Below, in pieces: positions 8,801-20,015 of a stretch of 64,000 nucleotides of DNA. The stretch lies in NCBI GenBank assembly GCA_902596355.1, contig CACJTS010000003.1:1-64000 (forward strand). Reading direction: 5' to 3'. Below the pieces are notes generated by a model, which saw nothing but the letters and a program-made list of their open reading frames with translations, was not told the DNA's origin and made no database searches. The position numbers and the translations under genes were made by a program. How positions within the stretch are numbered: position 1 is the first letter of the stretch; each line of letters opens with the position of its first letter. This stretch comes from an uncultured Pelagibacteraceae bacterium (GTDB lineage Bacteria > Pseudomonadota > Alphaproteobacteria > Pelagibacterales > Pelagibacteraceae).

Positions 8801-9966
8801 TAGAAAGAAGTATTAAACAAAGAGCTTCACAATTTCTGTCAGGATCATCTTTAACTAAAAAAGTAAAAGATTTAACCGAAGGAACTAAATTAGATTTTGA
8901 TACAATTAATAAACTATCAATAAATGATGTCTTTAAAATCACAGTAGGAAATATAAATGACGAAGCAACATTATCTCAATTAAAAGATCAATATAATAAA
9001 GCAAAACAAGACATAACAGAGAGATTTGAAGATAAAGTTCTAAAAATTAGAAGTGGTGACGATTTATTACCAAGTGTTATGAAAATGGTAAAAGTATTTG
9101 TGGCTATAAAAAGAAGATTAAGACCTGGTGATAAGATGTCTGGAAGACATGGTAACAAAGGAGTTGTAAGCAAAATTGTACCTGTTGAAGATATGCCATA
9201 TAGAGAAGACGGTAGACCAGTAGATATTGTGTTAAATCCTCTTGGTGTCCCAAGCAGGATGAACGTTGGACAAATTTTAGAAACACATTTGGGCTGGGCA
9301 TGTAAAGAATTTGGTGAACAAGTTAAAAATTTAGTTAACGAAAATAACAAAAAAATTGAAAGAACAGAAAAAATTGAAAAATTCTTAAAATCTGTTTATG
9401 GAGAAGAAATTTTCAATGATAAAGTGGACAAGTTAAGTAAGAATGAATTTAAAGATCTTTGTGAAAATTTACAAAATGGTATTGCAATTTCAACACCAGT
9501 TTTTGATGGTGCTAAAGAAAAAAATGTTACAGAGATGCTTGAACTAGCAAATTTACCTGGATCTGGACAAACTTACTTGTGGGATGGAAGAACAGGAGAA
9601 AAATTTGATAGACCGGTTACAGTTGGAATAATCTATATGTTAAAACTTCATCACTTAGTCGAAGATAAAATTCATGCTAGATCTACTGGTCCTTACAGTT
9701 TAGTTACCCAACAACCACTTGGTGGTAAAGCGCAATTAGGTGGTCAAAGATTTGGTGAAATGGAAGTATGGGCCCTTGAAGCTTACGGTGCATCATACAC
9801 ATTACAGGAAATTTTAACTGTTAAATCTGATGATGTTGCAGGTAGAGTTAAGGTTTATGAAACAATAGTTAAAGGTGAAGAAAACTTTGAGTCTGGAATA
9901 CCAGAATCATTTAACGTTTTAGTTAAAGAGATTAAATCATTAGCATTAAATGTGGAACTTAATTAA
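5878..9966 (+). CDS. rpoB: DNA-directed RNA polymerase subunit beta
   Basis: RpoB, 1362 residues, close to the proteobacterial length. The rifampicin pocket reads [21 protein letters not shown] followed by SALGPGGL, with the usual Asp, His and Ser residues in place, so it looks rifampicin-sensitive. The C-terminal part has the conserved [15 protein letters not shown] and [21 protein letters not shown] segments that contact beta'. No Shine-Dalgarno motif is visible before the ATG, only the hairpin at 5842-5866 and an A-rich stretch. It ends in a one-base TAATG overlap with rpoC. Confidence 0.99.
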   Translation: MQLSFTEKKNIRKSFGKLKESLSIPNLIEVQKNSYKELTEFNAEAAELTKGFDRVFKSIFPIEDLNDKATLEYVSYRLEKPKFDVEECIARGLTYSSALKCTLRLVVYEIDQENNTKDILSAKEQEVYMGEVPMMTNSGTFITNGVQRVVVNQMHRSPGVFFDHDKGKTHASGKLLFNCRVIPNRGSWLDFEYDVKDFLYFKIDRKKKIFSSTLLLALGYTKPEIVDEFYESEQYTFDLKTEKWKTKFNPENYKAKNFSEEVIDAKTGEVVIKLGDKINFLNAKKLANDGLKDILVSRESLFGKFLHRDVKVNQQEDGVFKIGTELNDTIIQQILDANIHTLKISVTNSINKGPYLLTTILADKNSTKDEAITEIYKMLRPGEPPTIEIATQIFNNLFFSSDRYDLSDVGRVKMNSRLNQECSDKITILRNDDIVAIIHKMLDLRDGKDDVDDIDHLGNRRVRSVGELVENQARIGVYRMERAIKEKMTTLDVESAMPQDLINAKPLTVSLKDFFASSQLSQFMDQTNPLSEITHKRRVSALGPGGLTRERAGFEVRDVHPTHYGRICPIETPEGPNIGLINSLSTYAKINKYGFIESPYKKVKDGVVQDKVEYLSAMEETKFTIAQANTKLDKKGKITEELVSCRQNLNFLLSKPDSIDYIDVSPKQLVSVAASLIPFLENDDANRALMGSNMMRQAVPLLKPESPLVGTGIESDVALDSGVTIVAKRDGIVDKIDGKRIVIKVTEETDFSKSGVDIYNLQKFKRSNQNTCINQRPLVRVGDKVKYGDIIADGPSTKLGELALGKNVTVAFMPWQGYNFEDSILISERCVTDDVFTSVHIVEYEIMARDTKLGEEEITRDIPNVNEEALKNLDESGIVYIGAEVNAGDILVGKVTPKGDSASGPEEKLLRSIFGEKAIDVTDTSLRMSRGSSGTVVDVRVFNRHGIEKDERSITIERAEIEQVQQDKIVEEEILERSIKQRASQFLSGSSLTKKVKDLTEGTKLDFDTINKLSINDVFKITVGNINDEATLSQLKDQYNKAKQDITERFEDKVLKIRSGDDLLPSVMKMVKVFVAIKRRLRPGDKMSGRHGNKGVVSKIVPVEDMPYREDGRPVDIVLNPLGVPSRMNVGQILETHLGWACKEFGEQVKNLVNENNKKIERTEKIEKFLKSVYGEEIFNDKVDKLSKNEFKDLCENLQNGIAISTPVFDGAKEKNVTEMLELANLPGSGQTYLWDGRTGEKFDRPVTVGIIYMLKLHHLVEDKIHARSTGPYSLVTQQPLGGKAQLGGQRFGEMEVWALEAYGASYTLQEILTVKSDDVAGRVKVYETIVKGEENFESGIPESFNVLVKEIKSLALNVELN

Positions 9967-12900
9967 TGAAAAAAGAATTAACAGATCTGTTTAAGGGTAG
10001 CGAAATTTCAGAAGCTCAAAATTTTAATAGTATTAAAATTTCACTTGCTAGCCCAGAAAAGATTAAATCCTGGACATTCGGTGAAATTAAAAAGCCTGAA
10101 ACAATTAATTATAGAACGTTTAGACCTGAAAAAGATGGTTTATTCTGTGCAAGAATTTTTGGACCAATAAAAGATTATGAATGTTTATGCGGTAAGTATA
10201 AACGAATGAAATTTAGAGGAATTATCTGTGAGAAGTGTGGTGTTGAGGTTACAAAATCAAATGTAAGAAGAGAAAGAATGGGTCACATAAACCTTGCGAC
10301 ACCCGTAGCACATATTTGGTTCTTAAAGTCTCTTCCAAGCAGAATTGCTTTGGCAGTGGATATGAAGTTAAAGGAAATTGAGAGAGTTCTTTATTTCGAA
10401 AACTTTATAGTGATAGAACCAGGTTTAACTGGTTTACAAAAAAATCAACTTTTAAATGAGGAAGAGTTAGCAAAATATCAAGAAGAATTTGGTGAAGAGA
10501 GCTTTACAGCGGGAATTGGAGCAGAAGCCGTTCTTGAGATGTTAAAGAATTTAGATTTAGAATTAGAAAGAAAAAATCTTGTTAGTTTTATTAAAGAAAC
10601 TAAATCAAAAGTTAATGAAGAAAGAGCAATAAAAAGATTAAAATTAATCGAATCTTTCATAGAAACTGGTCAAAAACCTGAGTGGATGATTATGACTGTA
10701 GTACCAGTTATACCGCCGGAATTAAGACCATTAGTTCCTTTAGATGGTGGAAGATTTGCCACTTCAGATCTTAACGATTTATATAGAAGAGTAATTAATA
10801 GAAATAATAGATTAAAAAGATTAATGGATTTGAAAGCTCCTGATATCATCGTAAGAAATGAAAAAAGAATGCTCCAGGAATCTGTTGATGCTCTATTTGA
10901 TAACGGTAGAAGAGGTAGAGTAATTACAGGAACAGGTAAGCGTCCACTTAAATCTCTTGCGGAAATGCTAAAAGGTAAGCAAGGGAGATTCAGACAAAAT
11001 TTATTAGGTAAAAGAGTTGATTATTCAGGAAGATCAGTAATTGTTGTTGGTCCAGATTTGAAATTACACGAGTGTGGATTACCAAAGAAAATGGCTTTAG
11101 AATTATTTAAACCATTTCTATATGCAAGATTAAATAAATTAGGATTAGCATCAACAATCAAACAAGCAAAAAAATTAGTCGAAAAAGAAACAAACGCAGT
11201 TTGGGATGCTTTAGAGCTGATTGTTAGAGAACATCCTGTTCTTTTAAATAGAGCGCCAACTCTACATAGGCTTGGGGTTCAGGCATTTGAACCAAAATTA
11301 ATTGAAGGAGATGCAATTGAATTACACCCTTTAACTTGTGCAGCATTTAATGCTGATTTCGATGGTGACCAAATGGCAGTTCACGTTCCATTAAGTTTAG
11401 AAGCACAATTAGAGGCAAGAATTTTAATGCTATCTACAAATAATATTCTTTCTCCATCAAATGGTAAACCAATTATTGTTCCAAGTCAGGATATGATTTT
11501 GGGAATTTACTATCTGTCACAAGAACCTATATCTGATAAACCAGCTGGATATTTTATAAATTCAGATCAAATTGAATTTGCATTATCATCTGGTCAAATA
11601 AATGTACATAGCACTATTATTTCAAGATATGAAACTGTAGATGAACAAGGGAATAAGAAAATAGAAAAATATACTTCTACTGCAGGAAGATTTTTGTTAG
11701 CAAATTTGCTTCCTAAGAATAGTAACATTAAGTTCTCTTTAGTAGATAGATTATTGCCTAAAAAAGTAGTTTCAGAAATAATTGATATTGTATTTAGATT
11801 TTGTGGTCAAAAAACAACCGTAATTTTCTGTGATAAGCTTAAAGATTTAGGATTTAAACATGCGTTTAAAGCAGGAATTTCGTTTGGTAAAGATGATCTT
11901 GTAATACCTGCAAATAAAACCCAATTAATTGATGATACTAAGAAATTAATTTCAGATTATGAAACTCAATATGCTGAAGGTTTAATTACAAGAGGTGAAA
12001 AATACAACAAAGTTGTTGATGCCTGGTCTAAGTGTACAGATAAAGTTGCCGGAGAAATGATGAAGGGAATTTCAGCTACAGAAAAAACTGACGATGGATT
12101 AAAAATAAATTCTGTATTTATGATGGCTGATAGTGGAGCTAGGGGATCAGCTGCTCAAATGAAACAATTAGCTGGTATGAGAGGTTTGATTGCTAAGCCT
12201 TCAGGGGAAATTATTGAAAGTCCGATTATCTCGAACTTTAAAGAAGGATTGACTGCTTTAGAGTATTTCAATTCAACACACGGAGCTAGAAAAGGATTAG
12301 CAGATACTGCTCTAAAAACTGCTAGTTCTGGATATTTAACAAGAAGACTATGTGATGTAGCTCAAGACTTAACAATAACCAAAGTTAAATGTGATGATCC
12401 TGGATTTATTGAGCTTTCTGAAATTTTAGAGGGCGGTAATGTTGTTGTTAGTTTATCTGAAAGAGCATTAGGAAGGGTTACAGCAGCTGAAGTTAAAAAC
12501 CCTTTATCAGGTGAAATAATTATTAAAAAATCCGAAATGATTGATGAGGCAGGCTGTGATAAAATTGATGCCGCAGGCGTTAAATCAATAAAAGTGTATT
12601 CTGTAATGACATGTAGCTCAAAAGAAGGTGTTTGCGCCACTTGTTATGGAAGAGATTTGTCTAGAGGTAAGATGGTTCATGTTGGAGAAGCTATTGGAAT
12701 GATATCAGCCCAATCAATCGGAGAACCAGGAACACAGTTAACAATGAGAACGTTCCATGTAGGAGGAACAGCTTCTGTTAAACAAGATTCTCAAATAGTT
12801 ACTAAAAGTGAAGGAACTTTAAAAATAATAAACTCAAATATATTAGAGGACTCTAAAAAGAACTTGATTGTTATGGGTAGAAATACTCAACTTTCTATTG

Positions 12901-14138
12901 AGGATGATAAAGGAGTTCAAATTGCAGTTTATAAAGTTGCTTATGGATCAAGATTATTTTTCAATAACGGTGATAAAGTAAAAGCTAATACAAAAATTTG
13001 TGAATGGGATCCTTATACAACTCCAGTTATAGCAGAGAAAAGTGGTACAGCTAGTTATGTTGATTTAATTGATGGTGTTTCAATTCAAGAAACTACTGAC
13101 GATGCAACAGGAATTTCTTCTAAATCAGTAATTGATTGGAGAGGCCAATCAAAAAGTACTGATTTAAAACCTAGAATTACTCTTAGAGATGAAAAAGGAA
13201 ATGTAATTAAAAAAGCTGATGATAATGAAGCTAGATATTATTTAGTTCCAGATTCAATTTTGTCAATTAAAGATGGTCAAAAAGTTTATGCAGGTGACGT
13301 AATTGCAAGATTACCTAAGGAAACCACAAAAACAAAAGATATTACTGGAGGCCTTCCAAGAGTTGCTGAGTTATTTGAAGCTAGAAAAGCTAAGGATAGT
13401 GCAATCATCGCGGAAAATAATGGTAGTGTTGTTTTTGGTAAAGAAGTAAGAGGTAAACAAAGAATATCTATTGTTCCTGAAGATGGATCAGAACCTTCAA
13501 ATTACTTAATTCCAAAAGGTAAACATATTAATTTTAATCCTGGTGAAAAAATTCAAAAAGGTGAATACCTTTTAGATGGTCAACCATTACCACATGATAT
13601 TTTAAGAATTTTAGGAATTAAAGAATTAACAGAATATTTTGTTAATCAAGTTCAAGAGGTTTATAGATTACAAGGTGTAATAATTAATGATAAGCATATT
13701 GAAACTATTTTAAGACAAATGCTTAAAAAAGTTGAAGTTAAAGTATCTGGTGACTCAAGTTATTTACCTGGTGAAGTGGTTGATAGAATTAAGTTTGATG
13801 ATACTAATGAAAAATTGGTTGCAGAGGGAAAAACACCTGCAGTTGGTGAAAGAGTTCTAATGGGCATTACTAAAGCTTCACTTCAAACAGAGTCGTTTAT
13901 TTCTGCAGCTTCTTTCCAAGAAACAACTAGAGTATTGACAGATGCTGCAATTAAAGGAAAAGTTGATCCTTTAAACGGCTTAAAAGAGAACGTTATTGTT
14001 GGAAGATTAGTACCAGCAGGAACTGGTAATATTAAAAACAGATGGAACAATAAGGCTCTAGAAGACGATAACAATTTCTTAGCCGAGCAAGATAAGATAG
14101 AAGCTACTGAACCTGAAGAAACACAGACAAATCAGTAA
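9966..14138 (+). CDS. rpoC: DNA-directed RNA polymerase subunit beta'
   Basis: RpoC, 1390 residues. The N-terminal zinc-binding Cys are C73, C75, C88 and C91 (ECLCG...CEKCG). The catalytic loop NADFDGDQ (462-469) supplies the three Mg-binding Asp (464, 466, 468). The bridge helix/trigger loop region and a second Cys cluster ([14 protein letters not shown]) follow. It ends in a short acidic, glutamine-rich tail. It is cotranslated with rpoB through a TAATG overlap and is the last gene before the 165-base str-operon leader. Confidence 0.99.
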   Translation: MKKELTDLFKGSEISEAQNFNSIKISLASPEKIKSWTFGEIKKPETINYRTFRPEKDGLFCARIFGPIKDYECLCGKYKRMKFRGIICEKCGVEVTKSNVRRERMGHINLATPVAHIWFLKSLPSRIALAVDMKLKEIERVLYFENFIVIEPGLTGLQKNQLLNEEELAKYQEEFGEESFTAGIGAEAVLEMLKNLDLELERKNLVSFIKETKSKVNEERAIKRLKLIESFIETGQKPEWMIMTVVPVIPPELRPLVPLDGGRFATSDLNDLYRRVINRNNRLKRLMDLKAPDIIVRNEKRMLQESVDALFDNGRRGRVITGTGKRPLKSLAEMLKGKQGRFRQNLLGKRVDYSGRSVIVVGPDLKLHECGLPKKMALELFKPFLYARLNKLGLASTIKQAKKLVEKETNAVWDALELIVREHPVLLNRAPTLHRLGVQAFEPKLIEGDAIELHPLTCAAFNADFDGDQMAVHVPLSLEAQLEARILMLSTNNILSPSNGKPIIVPSQDMILGIYYLSQEPISDKPAGYFINSDQIEFALSSGQINVHSTIISRYETVDEQGNKKIEKYTSTAGRFLLANLLPKNSNIKFSLVDRLLPKKVVSEIIDIVFRFCGQKTTVIFCDKLKDLGFKHAFKAGISFGKDDLVIPANKTQLIDDTKKLISDYETQYAEGLITRGEKYNKVVDAWSKCTDKVAGEMMKGISATEKTDDGLKINSVFMMADSGARGSAAQMKQLAGMRGLIAKPSGEIIESPIISNFKEGLTALEYFNSTHGARKGLADTALKTASSGYLTRRLCDVAQDLTITKVKCDDPGFIELSEILEGGNVVVSLSERALGRVTAAEVKNPLSGEIIIKKSEMIDEAGCDKIDAAGVKSIKVYSVMTCSSKEGVCATCYGRDLSRGKMVHVGEAIGMISAQSIGEPGTQLTMRTFHVGGTASVKQDSQIVTKSEGTLKIINSNILEDSKKNLIVMGRNTQLSIEDDKGVQIAVYKVAYGSRLFFNNGDKVKANTKICEWDPYTTPVIAEKSGTASYVDLIDGVSIQETTDDATGISSKSVIDWRGQSKSTDLKPRITLRDEKGNVIKKADDNEARYYLVPDSILSIKDGQKVYAGDVIARLPKETTKTKDITGGLPRVAELFEARKAKDSAIIAENNGSVVFGKEVRGKQRISIVPEDGSEPSNYLIPKGKHINFNPGEKIQKGEYLLDGQPLPHDILRILGIKELTEYFVNQVQEVYRLQGVIINDKHIETILRQMLKKVEVKVSGDSSYLPGEVVDRIKFDDTNEKLVAEGKTPAVGERVLMGITKASLQTESFISAASFQETTRVLTDAAIKGKVDPLNGLKENVIVGRLVPAGTGNIKNRWNNKALEDDNNFLAEQDKIEATEPEETQTNQ

Positions 14139-14166
14139 AAAATCGCTTAAAAATTGCAGTTTTAGT

Positions 14167-14194
14167 TTGACAAAGTGCTATTAATAAGTATTTT
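14167..14194 (+). promoter_or_regulatory. Candidate sigma70 promoter of the str/S10/spc operon
   Basis: A consensus -35 TTGACA (14167-14172), a 16-base spacer and TATTTT (14189-14194) lie in the only sizeable gap of the ribosomal block. The start would be near 14201, giving a leader of about 100 bases before rpsL that contains two stem-loops. The perfect -35 box is unusual in this AT-rich sequence and supports the call. Confidence 0.6.
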
Positions 14195-14207
14195 GGCGAT
14201 GTTTTTG

Positions 14208-14269
14208 GTTGGAATGTAGTGCTTCTAACGGTACTAAACGCTGCCACAAAATAACCTGTCAGTTATTTT
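14208..14269 (+). promoter_or_regulatory. Structured 5' leader of rpsL (two stem-loops)
   Basis: Hairpin 1: GTTGGAA (14208-14214) pairs with TTCTAAC (14223-14229) around an 8-base loop, with one G-U pair. Hairpin 2: AAAATAAC (14248-14255) pairs exactly with GTTATTTT (14262-14269) around a 6-base loop. TAGT in loop 1 (14217-14220) could also pair with ACTA (14233-14236) as a pseudoknot. A leader RNA upstream of rpsL is described in Rickettsiales/SAR11 (rpsL_ricks, from memory), and this could be an example. Binding by S12 or S7 is only a guess. Confidence 0.5.
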
Positions 14270-14303
14270 CATCTAAAAATAAAAAATTAATTAAAAAAAA
14301 TTT

Positions 14304-14675
14304 ATGCCAACTATTAATCAGTTGTTAAGAAAAAAAAGAGTTAAACCAGCAGCAAGGAACAAAGTTCCTGCATTACAAAAACAACCATTAAAGAGAGGTG
14401 TTTGTGTAAAAGTTTATACAACAACTCCTAAAAAACCAAACTCTGCATTGAGAAAAGTTGCTAGAGTAAGATTGTCAAATGGATTTGAAGTTACAGCTTA
14501 TATTCCTGGTGAAGGTCACAACCTTCAAGAACACTCGGTAGTACTTATTAGAGGTGGTAGGGTAAAAGATTTACCAGGTGTTCGTTACCATATTCTAAGA
14601 GGTAATCTAGATACTCAAGGTGTTGCGAATAGAAAACAAAGAAGATCTTTATACGGAACAAAAAAAGGTAAATAA
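14304..14675 (+). CDS. rpsL: 30S ribosomal protein S12
   Basis: S12, 123 residues, standard. The decoding-centre loops [13 protein letters not shown] and [24 protein letters not shown] are intact, with the lysines that in other bacteria mutate to streptomycin resistance unchanged. There is no visible Shine-Dalgarno motif; the ATG follows an A/T-only stretch after the leader hairpins. It is the first gene of the long str-S10-spc run, and its stop overlaps rpsG by one base. Confidence 0.98.
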   Translation: MPTINQLLRKKRVKPAARNKVPALQKQPLKRGVCVKVYTTTPKKPNSALRKVARVRLSNGFEVTAYIPGEGHNLQEHSVVLIRGGRVKDLPGVRYHILRGNLDTQGVANRKQRRSLYGTKKGK

Positions 14676-15145
14676 TGTCTAGAAAAAAAACTCAACCAAA
14701 AAAAAATGTAGTTCCAGATCCAAAATTTAAATCAACTATTATTCCAAAATTAATCAACAACATCATGTATGACGGTAAAAGAGGTATTGCTGCTAAAATA
14801 GTTTATGACGCCATTGATAAGATTAAAACAAAAACAAAAGATGAACCAATAAATATTTTTAATGAAGCAATTAACAACATCAAGCCAACTGTAGAAGTTA
14901 GATCTAGAAGAGTTGGTGGTGCAACTTATCAAGTTCCTGTTGAGGTAAAAAGTAAAAGAGCACAAGCTTTGGCAATTAGATGGTTAGTAGAATCAGCAAG
15001 AAAAAGAAAAGATAAACATATGGCAGATAAAATTTTCAATGAGCTTTACGATGCTTATGAAAAAAAAGGTGCTGCTGTTAAAAAAAGAGAGGATGTCCAT
15101 AAAATGGCAGAGTCTAACAAGGCATTTGCTCATTTTAGGTGGTAA
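14675..15145 (+). CDS. rpsG: 30S ribosomal protein S7
   Basis: S7, 156 residues, the assembly primer of the 30S head. Signature segments include NIMYDGKRGIAAKIVYDA near the start and the beta-hairpin RSRRVGGATYQVPVEV in the middle. The C-terminal helix ends at KAFAHFRW. It overlaps rpsL by one base, so the intercistronic S7-binding site known from E. coli cannot exist in that form. fusA follows after 6 bases. Confidence 0.98.
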   Translation: MSRKKTQPKKNVVPDPKFKSTIIPKLINNIMYDGKRGIAAKIVYDAIDKIKTKTKDEPINIFNEAINNIKPTVEVRSRRVGGATYQVPVEVKSKRAQALAIRWLVESARKRKDKHMADKIFNELYDAYEKKGAAVKKREDVHKMAESNKAFAHFRW

Positions 15146-15151
15146 TAAATT

Positions 15152-17230
15152 ATGGCTAGAACTCATACATTAGATAAATACAGAAATATTGGGATTATGG
15201 CTCATATAGATGCTGGTAAAACAACTACTACTGAAAGAGTTTTATACTACACAGGTAAGAGTCACAAAATTGGCGAAGTACACGATGGCGCTGCAACTAT
15301 GGATTGGATGGAACAGGAACAAGAAAGAGGAATTACTATTACATCTGCGGCGACCACTTGTTTTTGGAATGATCATAGAATTAATATTATAGATACTCCT
15401 GGTCACGTAGATTTTACTATTGAAGTAGAAAGGTCTTTAAAAGTTTTAGACGGTGCAGTTGCTGTTTTTGATGGTGTTGCAGGTGTAGAGCCTCAATCTG
15501 AAACTGTATGGAGACAAGCCGATAAGTATAAAGTACCAAGAATTTGTTTTGTTAATAAATTAGATAGAACAGGTGCTGATTTCTTTAGATGTGTAGATAT
15601 GATTAGAGATAGATTAGGTGCTAAACCTTTGGTTGTTCAAGTCCCTATAGGTGCTGAAGCCTCTTTATCTGGTGTAGTTGATCTTGTTAAAATGAAAGCT
15701 CAAGTTTGGAAAAATGAGGCACTAGGAGCTGAATGGGAATACAAAGAAATTCCAGAAGATTTAAAAGAAATTTCAGAAAAATATAGAACAGAATTAGTGG
15801 AAACAGCCGTTGAACAAGATGAAAACTTAATGGAAGCCTATTTAAATGGCGATGAAATTAAAGAAGAAGATTTAGTAAAATGTATAAGAAAAGGAACTCT
15901 AAATTTTAGTTTTGTTCCAGTTTTAACAGGTTCAGCATTCAAAAACAAAGGTGTTCAGCCTTTACTTGATGCTGTTGTTAATTATTTACCAAGTCCTGTT
16001 GATATTGGTTCAATCAAAGGAACTAAATTAGGCAGTGAAGACGAAATGGAAATGAAATTTGAAGACAGTGTTCCATTTTCTGCTTTAGCATTTAAAGTGG
16101 CTAACGATCCATTTGTTGGTTCTTTAACTTTTATTAGAGTGTATTCAGGTACCATCAAAACTGGTACAGCAGTTTTCAATTCTTCTAAAGAAAAAGAAGA
16201 AAGAGTTGGAAGAATGCTTTTAATGCATGCAAACTCACGAGAAGATATTAAAGAAGCTAATGCAGGCGATATAGTTGCTTTAGCAGGATTAAAAAATACT
16301 ATCACAGGACATACTTTATGTGACAAAGAAAATTCTGTTCTTCTTGAACCAATGGAATTCCCTGATCCAGTAATTGAAATTGCAGTTGAACCAAAAACAA
16401 AAGCGGATCAAGAGAAAATGGGTGAAGCTTTAGGTAGGTTAGCGAAAGAGGATCCTTCTTTTAGAGTTACTTCAGATGAAGAGTCTGGACAAACAATTAT
16501 TAAAGGAATGGGTGAACTACACTTGGATATTATTGTTGATAGAATGAAAAGAGAATTTAAAGTAGAGGCCAATGTTGGAGCTCCACAAGTTGCTTATAGA
16601 GAAACTATAGAAGCTGCCTCAGAGGTTGAATATACTCACAAAAAACAAAGTGGTGGAGCTGGTCAATTTGCAAAAGTTAAACTTTTAGTAGAGCCTCAAG
16701 AACCAGGTAAAGGAAGAGATGTCGAGAGCAAAATTAAAGGTGGTGCAATTCCAAAAGAATTTATTCCTGGTGTTGAAAAAGGGATAGAAACAGTTTCAGA
16801 TACTGGAATTTTAGCAGGTTTTCCAATGATTGATTACAAAGTAACCATCTTAGATGGTTTACATCACGATGTTGACTCAAGTGTATTAGCTTTCGAATTA
16901 GCAAGCAGAGCCTGCTTTAAAGAAGCTTGTACAAAAGGTGGTTTAAAATTATTAGAGCCAGTAATGAGAGTTGAAGTGGTAACTCCTGAAGATTATATGG
17001 GTGATGTTATAGGTGATTTAAATAGCAGAAGGGGTCAAATCAGTACTCAAGAGCAAAGAGGTAATGCAACTGTAATAACAGCAATGGTTCCTTTAGCTAA
17101 TATGTTTGGTTATATAAATAATTTAAGATCAATGTCTCAAGGTAGAGCACAATATTCAATGTTTTTTGATCATTATTCTAAAGTACCACAAAATGTTCAA
17201 GACGAAGTAACTAAGAAGATTGCAGGTTAA
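15152..17230 (+). CDS. fusA: Translation elongation factor G
   Basis: EF-G, 692 residues. The G domain has [19 protein letters not shown] (P-loop, from residue 17), [26 protein letters not shown] and NKLDR. Domain IV carries [12 protein letters not shown] and the translocation loop region, with [11 protein letters not shown] after it. It catalyses ribosomal translocation and, with RRF, ribosome recycling. The next gene, rpsJ, begins only 2 bases after the stop; the tuf gene that usually lies here is missing. Confidence 0.99.
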   Translation: MARTHTLDKYRNIGIMAHIDAGKTTTTERVLYYTGKSHKIGEVHDGAATMDWMEQEQERGITITSAATTCFWNDHRINIIDTPGHVDFTIEVERSLKVLDGAVAVFDGVAGVEPQSETVWRQADKYKVPRICFVNKLDRTGADFFRCVDMIRDRLGAKPLVVQVPIGAEASLSGVVDLVKMKAQVWKNEALGAEWEYKEIPEDLKEISEKYRTELVETAVEQDENLMEAYLNGDEIKEEDLVKCIRKGTLNFSFVPVLTGSAFKNKGVQPLLDAVVNYLPSPVDIGSIKGTKLGSEDEMEMKFEDSVPFSALAFKVANDPFVGSLTFIRVYSGTIKTGTAVFNSSKEKEERVGRMLLMHANSREDIKEANAGDIVALAGLKNTITGHTLCDKENSVLLEPMEFPDPVIEIAVEPKTKADQEKMGEALGRLAKEDPSFRVTSDEESGQTIIKGMGELHLDIIVDRMKREFKVEANVGAPQVAYRETIEAASEVEYTHKKQSGGAGQFAKVKLLVEPQEPGKGRDVESKIKGGAIPKEFIPGVEKGIETVSDTGILAGFPMIDYKVTILDGLHHDVDSSVLAFELASRACFKEACTKGGLKLLEPVMRVEVVTPEDYMGDVIGDLNSRRGQISTQEQRGNATVITAMVPLANMFGYINNLRSMSQGRAQYSMFFDHYSKVPQNVQDEVTKKIAG

Positions 17231-17232
17231 TC

Positions 17233-17541
17233 ATGGAAAAACAAAATATTAGAATTAAATTGAGAGCATATGATAATAAAGTTCTAGATGCATCCACTGA
17301 AGAGATTGTGAATACTGTAAAAAGAACTGGAGCCACAATTAAAGGACCTATTCCATTACCAACAAGAATTGAAAGATACACAGTGTTAAGATCACCTCAC
17401 ATAGATAAGAAAAGTAGAGAACAATTTGAGTCAAGAACACACAAAAGATTAATAGATATTATTGAACCAACACCACAAACTGTAGAAGCATTGATGAAAC
17501 TTGATTTAGCTTCTGGTGTAGATGTGGAGATAAAAATTTAA
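17233..17541 (+). CDS. rpsJ: 30S ribosomal protein S10
   Basis: S10 (NusE), 102 residues. The conserved core reads [15 protein letters not shown] at the start, then [29 protein letters not shown] with the loop that contacts 16S rRNA in the head. S10 also binds the NusG KOW domain and NusB. In other bacteria an L4-controlled leader precedes it; here it follows fusA by 2 bases, so the S10 block is fused into the str operon. rplC follows after 2 bases. Confidence 0.98.
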   Translation: MEKQNIRIKLRAYDNKVLDASTEEIVNTVKRTGATIKGPIPLPTRIERYTVLRSPHIDKKSREQFESRTHKRLIDIIEPTPQTVEALMKLDLASGVDVEIKI

Positions 17542-17543
17542 TT

Positions 17544-18254
17544 ATGAGTGAGATAGCTTTATTAGGAAAAAAAATAGGAATGACCAGAGAATTCTATAAA
17601 TCTGGTCAGTTAGTTCCTGTGACTGTACTTAAGGTTGAAAAAGCTAGAGTTATTCAGGTTATTGAACAAGAAAAAAGAGGTTACAAAGCTGTTCAGCTTG
17701 GATATGGAAAAATTAAAAATTCAAAATTAACAAAAGCAATGAAAGGTGTATTTTCTAAAAAAAATACTGAAGCCAAGAAAAAATTAAAAGAATTTAGAGT
17801 AAATGATACATCTGTTTACAAAGAAGGAAACGAGTTTGGTTTAGAAATATTTAAGGATATTAAATTTGTAGACACCAGATCAAAGACAATTGGTAAAGGT
17901 TTTGCAGGTGCTATGAAAAGACATAATTTTGGTGGTTTAAGAGCCAGTCATGGTGTTTCAATATCACACAGAGCACATGGTTCAACAGGTCATAGCCAAG
18001 ATCCAGGAAAAGTTTTTAAAGGAAAAAAAATGGCTGGACACATGGGTGACAAGTTAAGAACGATGCAAAATATTGAAATAATAAAGACTGATCTAGAAAA
18101 CGAACTTCTTTATTTAAAAGGATCAATACCTGGTTCAAAAAATTCTGAAGTGATGGTTAAAAAATCAGTAAAAAATATAAGTAAAATGACAATTGGTGAA
18201 AAACAAGTAGCAGCAGAAGAAGCTAAAAAAACACCTGAGAAAAAGAAAAAATAA
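17544..18254 (+). CDS. rplC: 50S ribosomal protein L3
   Basis: L3, 236 residues. The N-terminal LLGKKIGMTREF and the long loop around GGLRASHGVSISHRAHGSTGHSQDPGKVFKGKKMAGHMG, which reaches toward the peptidyl transferase centre, mark the family. The C-terminus carries an extra tail rich in Lys, Ala and Glu (after about residue 213) beyond the standard fold. It overlaps rplD by one base. Confidence 0.98.
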   Translation: MSEIALLGKKIGMTREFYKSGQLVPVTVLKVEKARVIQVIEQEKRGYKAVQLGYGKIKNSKLTKAMKGVFSKKNTEAKKKLKEFRVNDTSVYKEGNEFGLEIFKDIKFVDTRSKTIGKGFAGAMKRHNFGGLRASHGVSISHRAHGSTGHSQDPGKVFKGKKMAGHMGDKLRTMQNIEIIKTDLENELLYLKGSIPGSKNSEVMVKKSVKNISKMTIGEKQVAAEEAKKTPEKKKK

Positions 18255-18877
18255 TGAAATTAGATAAAATTAGTATAGATGGAAAAAAAGATAGTATTGA
18301 AGTTTTAGATAAGATTTTTTCTGCAAAAATTAACCATAAATTAGTTAGCGCCGTTCTTTATAAAACTAATGCTAATTACAAAGGGAGACATGCTAAAACC
18401 AAACAACAAAATGAAGTAAAAGGACCAACTTCAAAAATATATGCTCAAAAAGGAACTGGAGGAGCAAGACATGCTAGTAGAAAAGCTCCTATATTTGTAG
18501 GTGGTGGTATTGCTCATGGACCAAAAGGTGAATTGGCCTATAAAAAAAGAAAATTAAACAAAACAGAGAAAAAACAAAGCGTTGCTTCATTAATTACTGA
18601 AAAAAATAATAATAAAAATTTATTAATTCTAAGTGACTTTAGTTCTGAAATTAAAAAAACAAAAGAGATGAACTCAATTATTAATAAACTTGAAATTAAA
18701 AATTCACTAATAATTTTAGATAAAAATTCTAAAGAAAAAATTGAAAAATCAGTAAGAAATATTCCGAATGTCAAAGTTACAGATGTAAATCATTTCAGTG
18801 CTTACGACATTATCAAATTTAAAAAAATAGTTTTCACAGAAAGTTCTGTAAAAGAACTAGAAAAGAGATATTCATAA
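18254..18877 (+). CDS. rplD: 50S ribosomal protein L4
   Basis: L4, 207 residues. The extended exit-tunnel loop is visible as RHAKTKQQNEVKGPTSKIYAQKGTGGARHASRKAPIFVGGG (about residues 45-85). The globular part is unusually rich in Lys, Asn and Ile. In E. coli L4 represses the S10 operon through its leader; no such leader is present here, so that autoregulation is probably lost. One base separates it from rplW. Confidence 0.97.
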   Translation: MKLDKISIDGKKDSIEVLDKIFSAKINHKLVSAVLYKTNANYKGRHAKTKQQNEVKGPTSKIYAQKGTGGARHASRKAPIFVGGGIAHGPKGELAYKKRKLNKTEKKQSVASLITEKNNNKNLLILSDFSSEIKKTKEMNSIINKLEIKNSLIILDKNSKEKIEKSVRNIPNVKVTDVNHFSAYDIIKFKKIVFTESSVKELEKRYS

Positions 18878-18878
18878 A

Positions 18879-19172
18879 ATGGAAAAGATTCATTTATACG
18901 ATAAAATTCTTTCACCTGTTGTTACAGAAAAATCAACAAATTTATCTGAATTGAATAAAATTGTTTTCAAAGTTCCAGATGGTGCAAATAAGAAAAATTT
19001 AAAAAAAAATATTGAAAAAATATTTAAAGTTAATGTGACTAAAATAAATATTATAAATAAACAAAACAGAACAAAAATTACCAGAGGAAGAAAAGTAAAG
19101 GTATCAGGATATAAAAAAGCAATAATTACTTTAAAAAAGGGTCAAAGTATTGATCTAACAACAGGAATTTAA
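18879..19172 (+). CDS. rplW: 50S ribosomal protein L23
   Basis: L23, 97 residues, located at the exit-tunnel mouth, where it docks trigger factor and SRP. The family pattern is present: DKILSPVVTEKSTNL near the start, then VFKVPDGANKKNLKKNIEKIFKVNVTKINIIN and a basic RGRKVKVSGYKKAIITLKKG end. Very Lys/Ile/Asn rich. It lies 1 base after rplD and 3 bases before rplB. Confidence 0.97.
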   Translation: MEKIHLYDKILSPVVTEKSTNLSELNKIVFKVPDGANKKNLKKNIEKIFKVNVTKINIINKQNRTKITRGRKVKVSGYKKAIITLKKGQSIDLTTGI

Positions 19173-19175
19173 TAA

Positions 19176-20015
19176 ATGGCATTAAAAACTTTTAAACCAT
19201 ATACAAAATCTACAAGAGGTACGATTTTAGTTGATAGAACTGGCTTATGGAAAGGCAAACCTTTTAAGGCGCTAGTTTCTCCTAAAAATGCCATGAAAGG
19301 TAGAAATAACAATGGTCATATCACCTCAATTAATAGAGCTGGTGGACATAAAAAAATGTACAGACATGTTGATTTTTATAGAAAAAAGTTCGACATGGAA
19401 GCTACAGTTGAAAGAATAGAATATGATCCTAATAGATCATGCTACATTATGTTAGTTAAATTTGAGGACGGTAACCACTCATATTTCTTGGCCCCACAAA
19501 AAATTAAAGTTGGAGATAAAGTCGAAAGTGGTTCTAAAAAGGAAATCAAAGTAGGAAACTGTATGCCATTGCAAGATATACCAGTTGGCATCAATATACA
19601 TAATGTTGAGATACAGCCAGGTAGTGGTGGAAAAATCGCTAGAGCAGCTGGTTCATCAGTTACTATAAGTGGTTTAGATGGCAACTATAGTTTAATAAAA
19701 TTAGCTTCAGGCGAAGTTAGAAAAATAGACTCAAGATCCTTAGCTACAATTGGAATTTTAAGTAATCCAGATCAAAAAAATATTAAAATTGGAAAAGCTG
19801 GCAGATCAAGATGGTTGGGTAGAAGGCCTCATACAAGAGGTGTTGTTAAAAACCCAGTTGATCACCCACATGGAGGTGGTGAAGGTAAATCTGCTGGAGG
19901 AAGACATCCAGTCTCACCTACAGGACAATCTGCTAAAGGTTTAAAAACTCGAGATAATAAAAGAACAGATAAATTTATAGTCAAGAGAAGAAATAAGAGG
20001 AAGGATACCAAGTAA
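19176..20015 (+). CDS. rplB: 50S ribosomal protein L2
   Basis: L2, 279 residues, standard. The central RNA-binding core includes [20 protein letters not shown], and the C-terminal region has [22 protein letters not shown] with the conserved His required for peptidyl transferase activity (DHPHGGG). The basic C-terminus ends in RNKRKDTK. It overlaps rpsS by one base. Confidence 0.99.
   Translation: MALKTFKPYTKSTRGTILVDRTGLWKGKPFKALVSPKNAMKGRNNNGHITSINRAGGHKKMYRHVDFYRKKFDMEATVERIEYDPNRSCYIMLVKFEDGNHSYFLAPQKIKVGDKVESGSKKEIKVGNCMPLQDIPVGINIHNVEIQPGSGGKIARAAGSSVTISGLDGNYSLIKLASGEVRKIDSRSLATIGILSNPDQKNIKIGKAGRSRWLGRRPHTRGVVKNPVDHPHGGGEGKSAGGRHPVSPTGQSAKGLKTRDNKRTDKFIVKRRNKRKDTK

Noticed and set aside
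8988-9350. Antisense frames of 65 and 120 codons inside rpoB
   Set aside because: Both overlap highly conserved rpoB coding sequence in other frames and look like shadows.
15982-16326. Antisense frame of 114 codons inside fusA
   Set aside because: Lies wholly in conserved EF-G coding sequence; no supporting signals.
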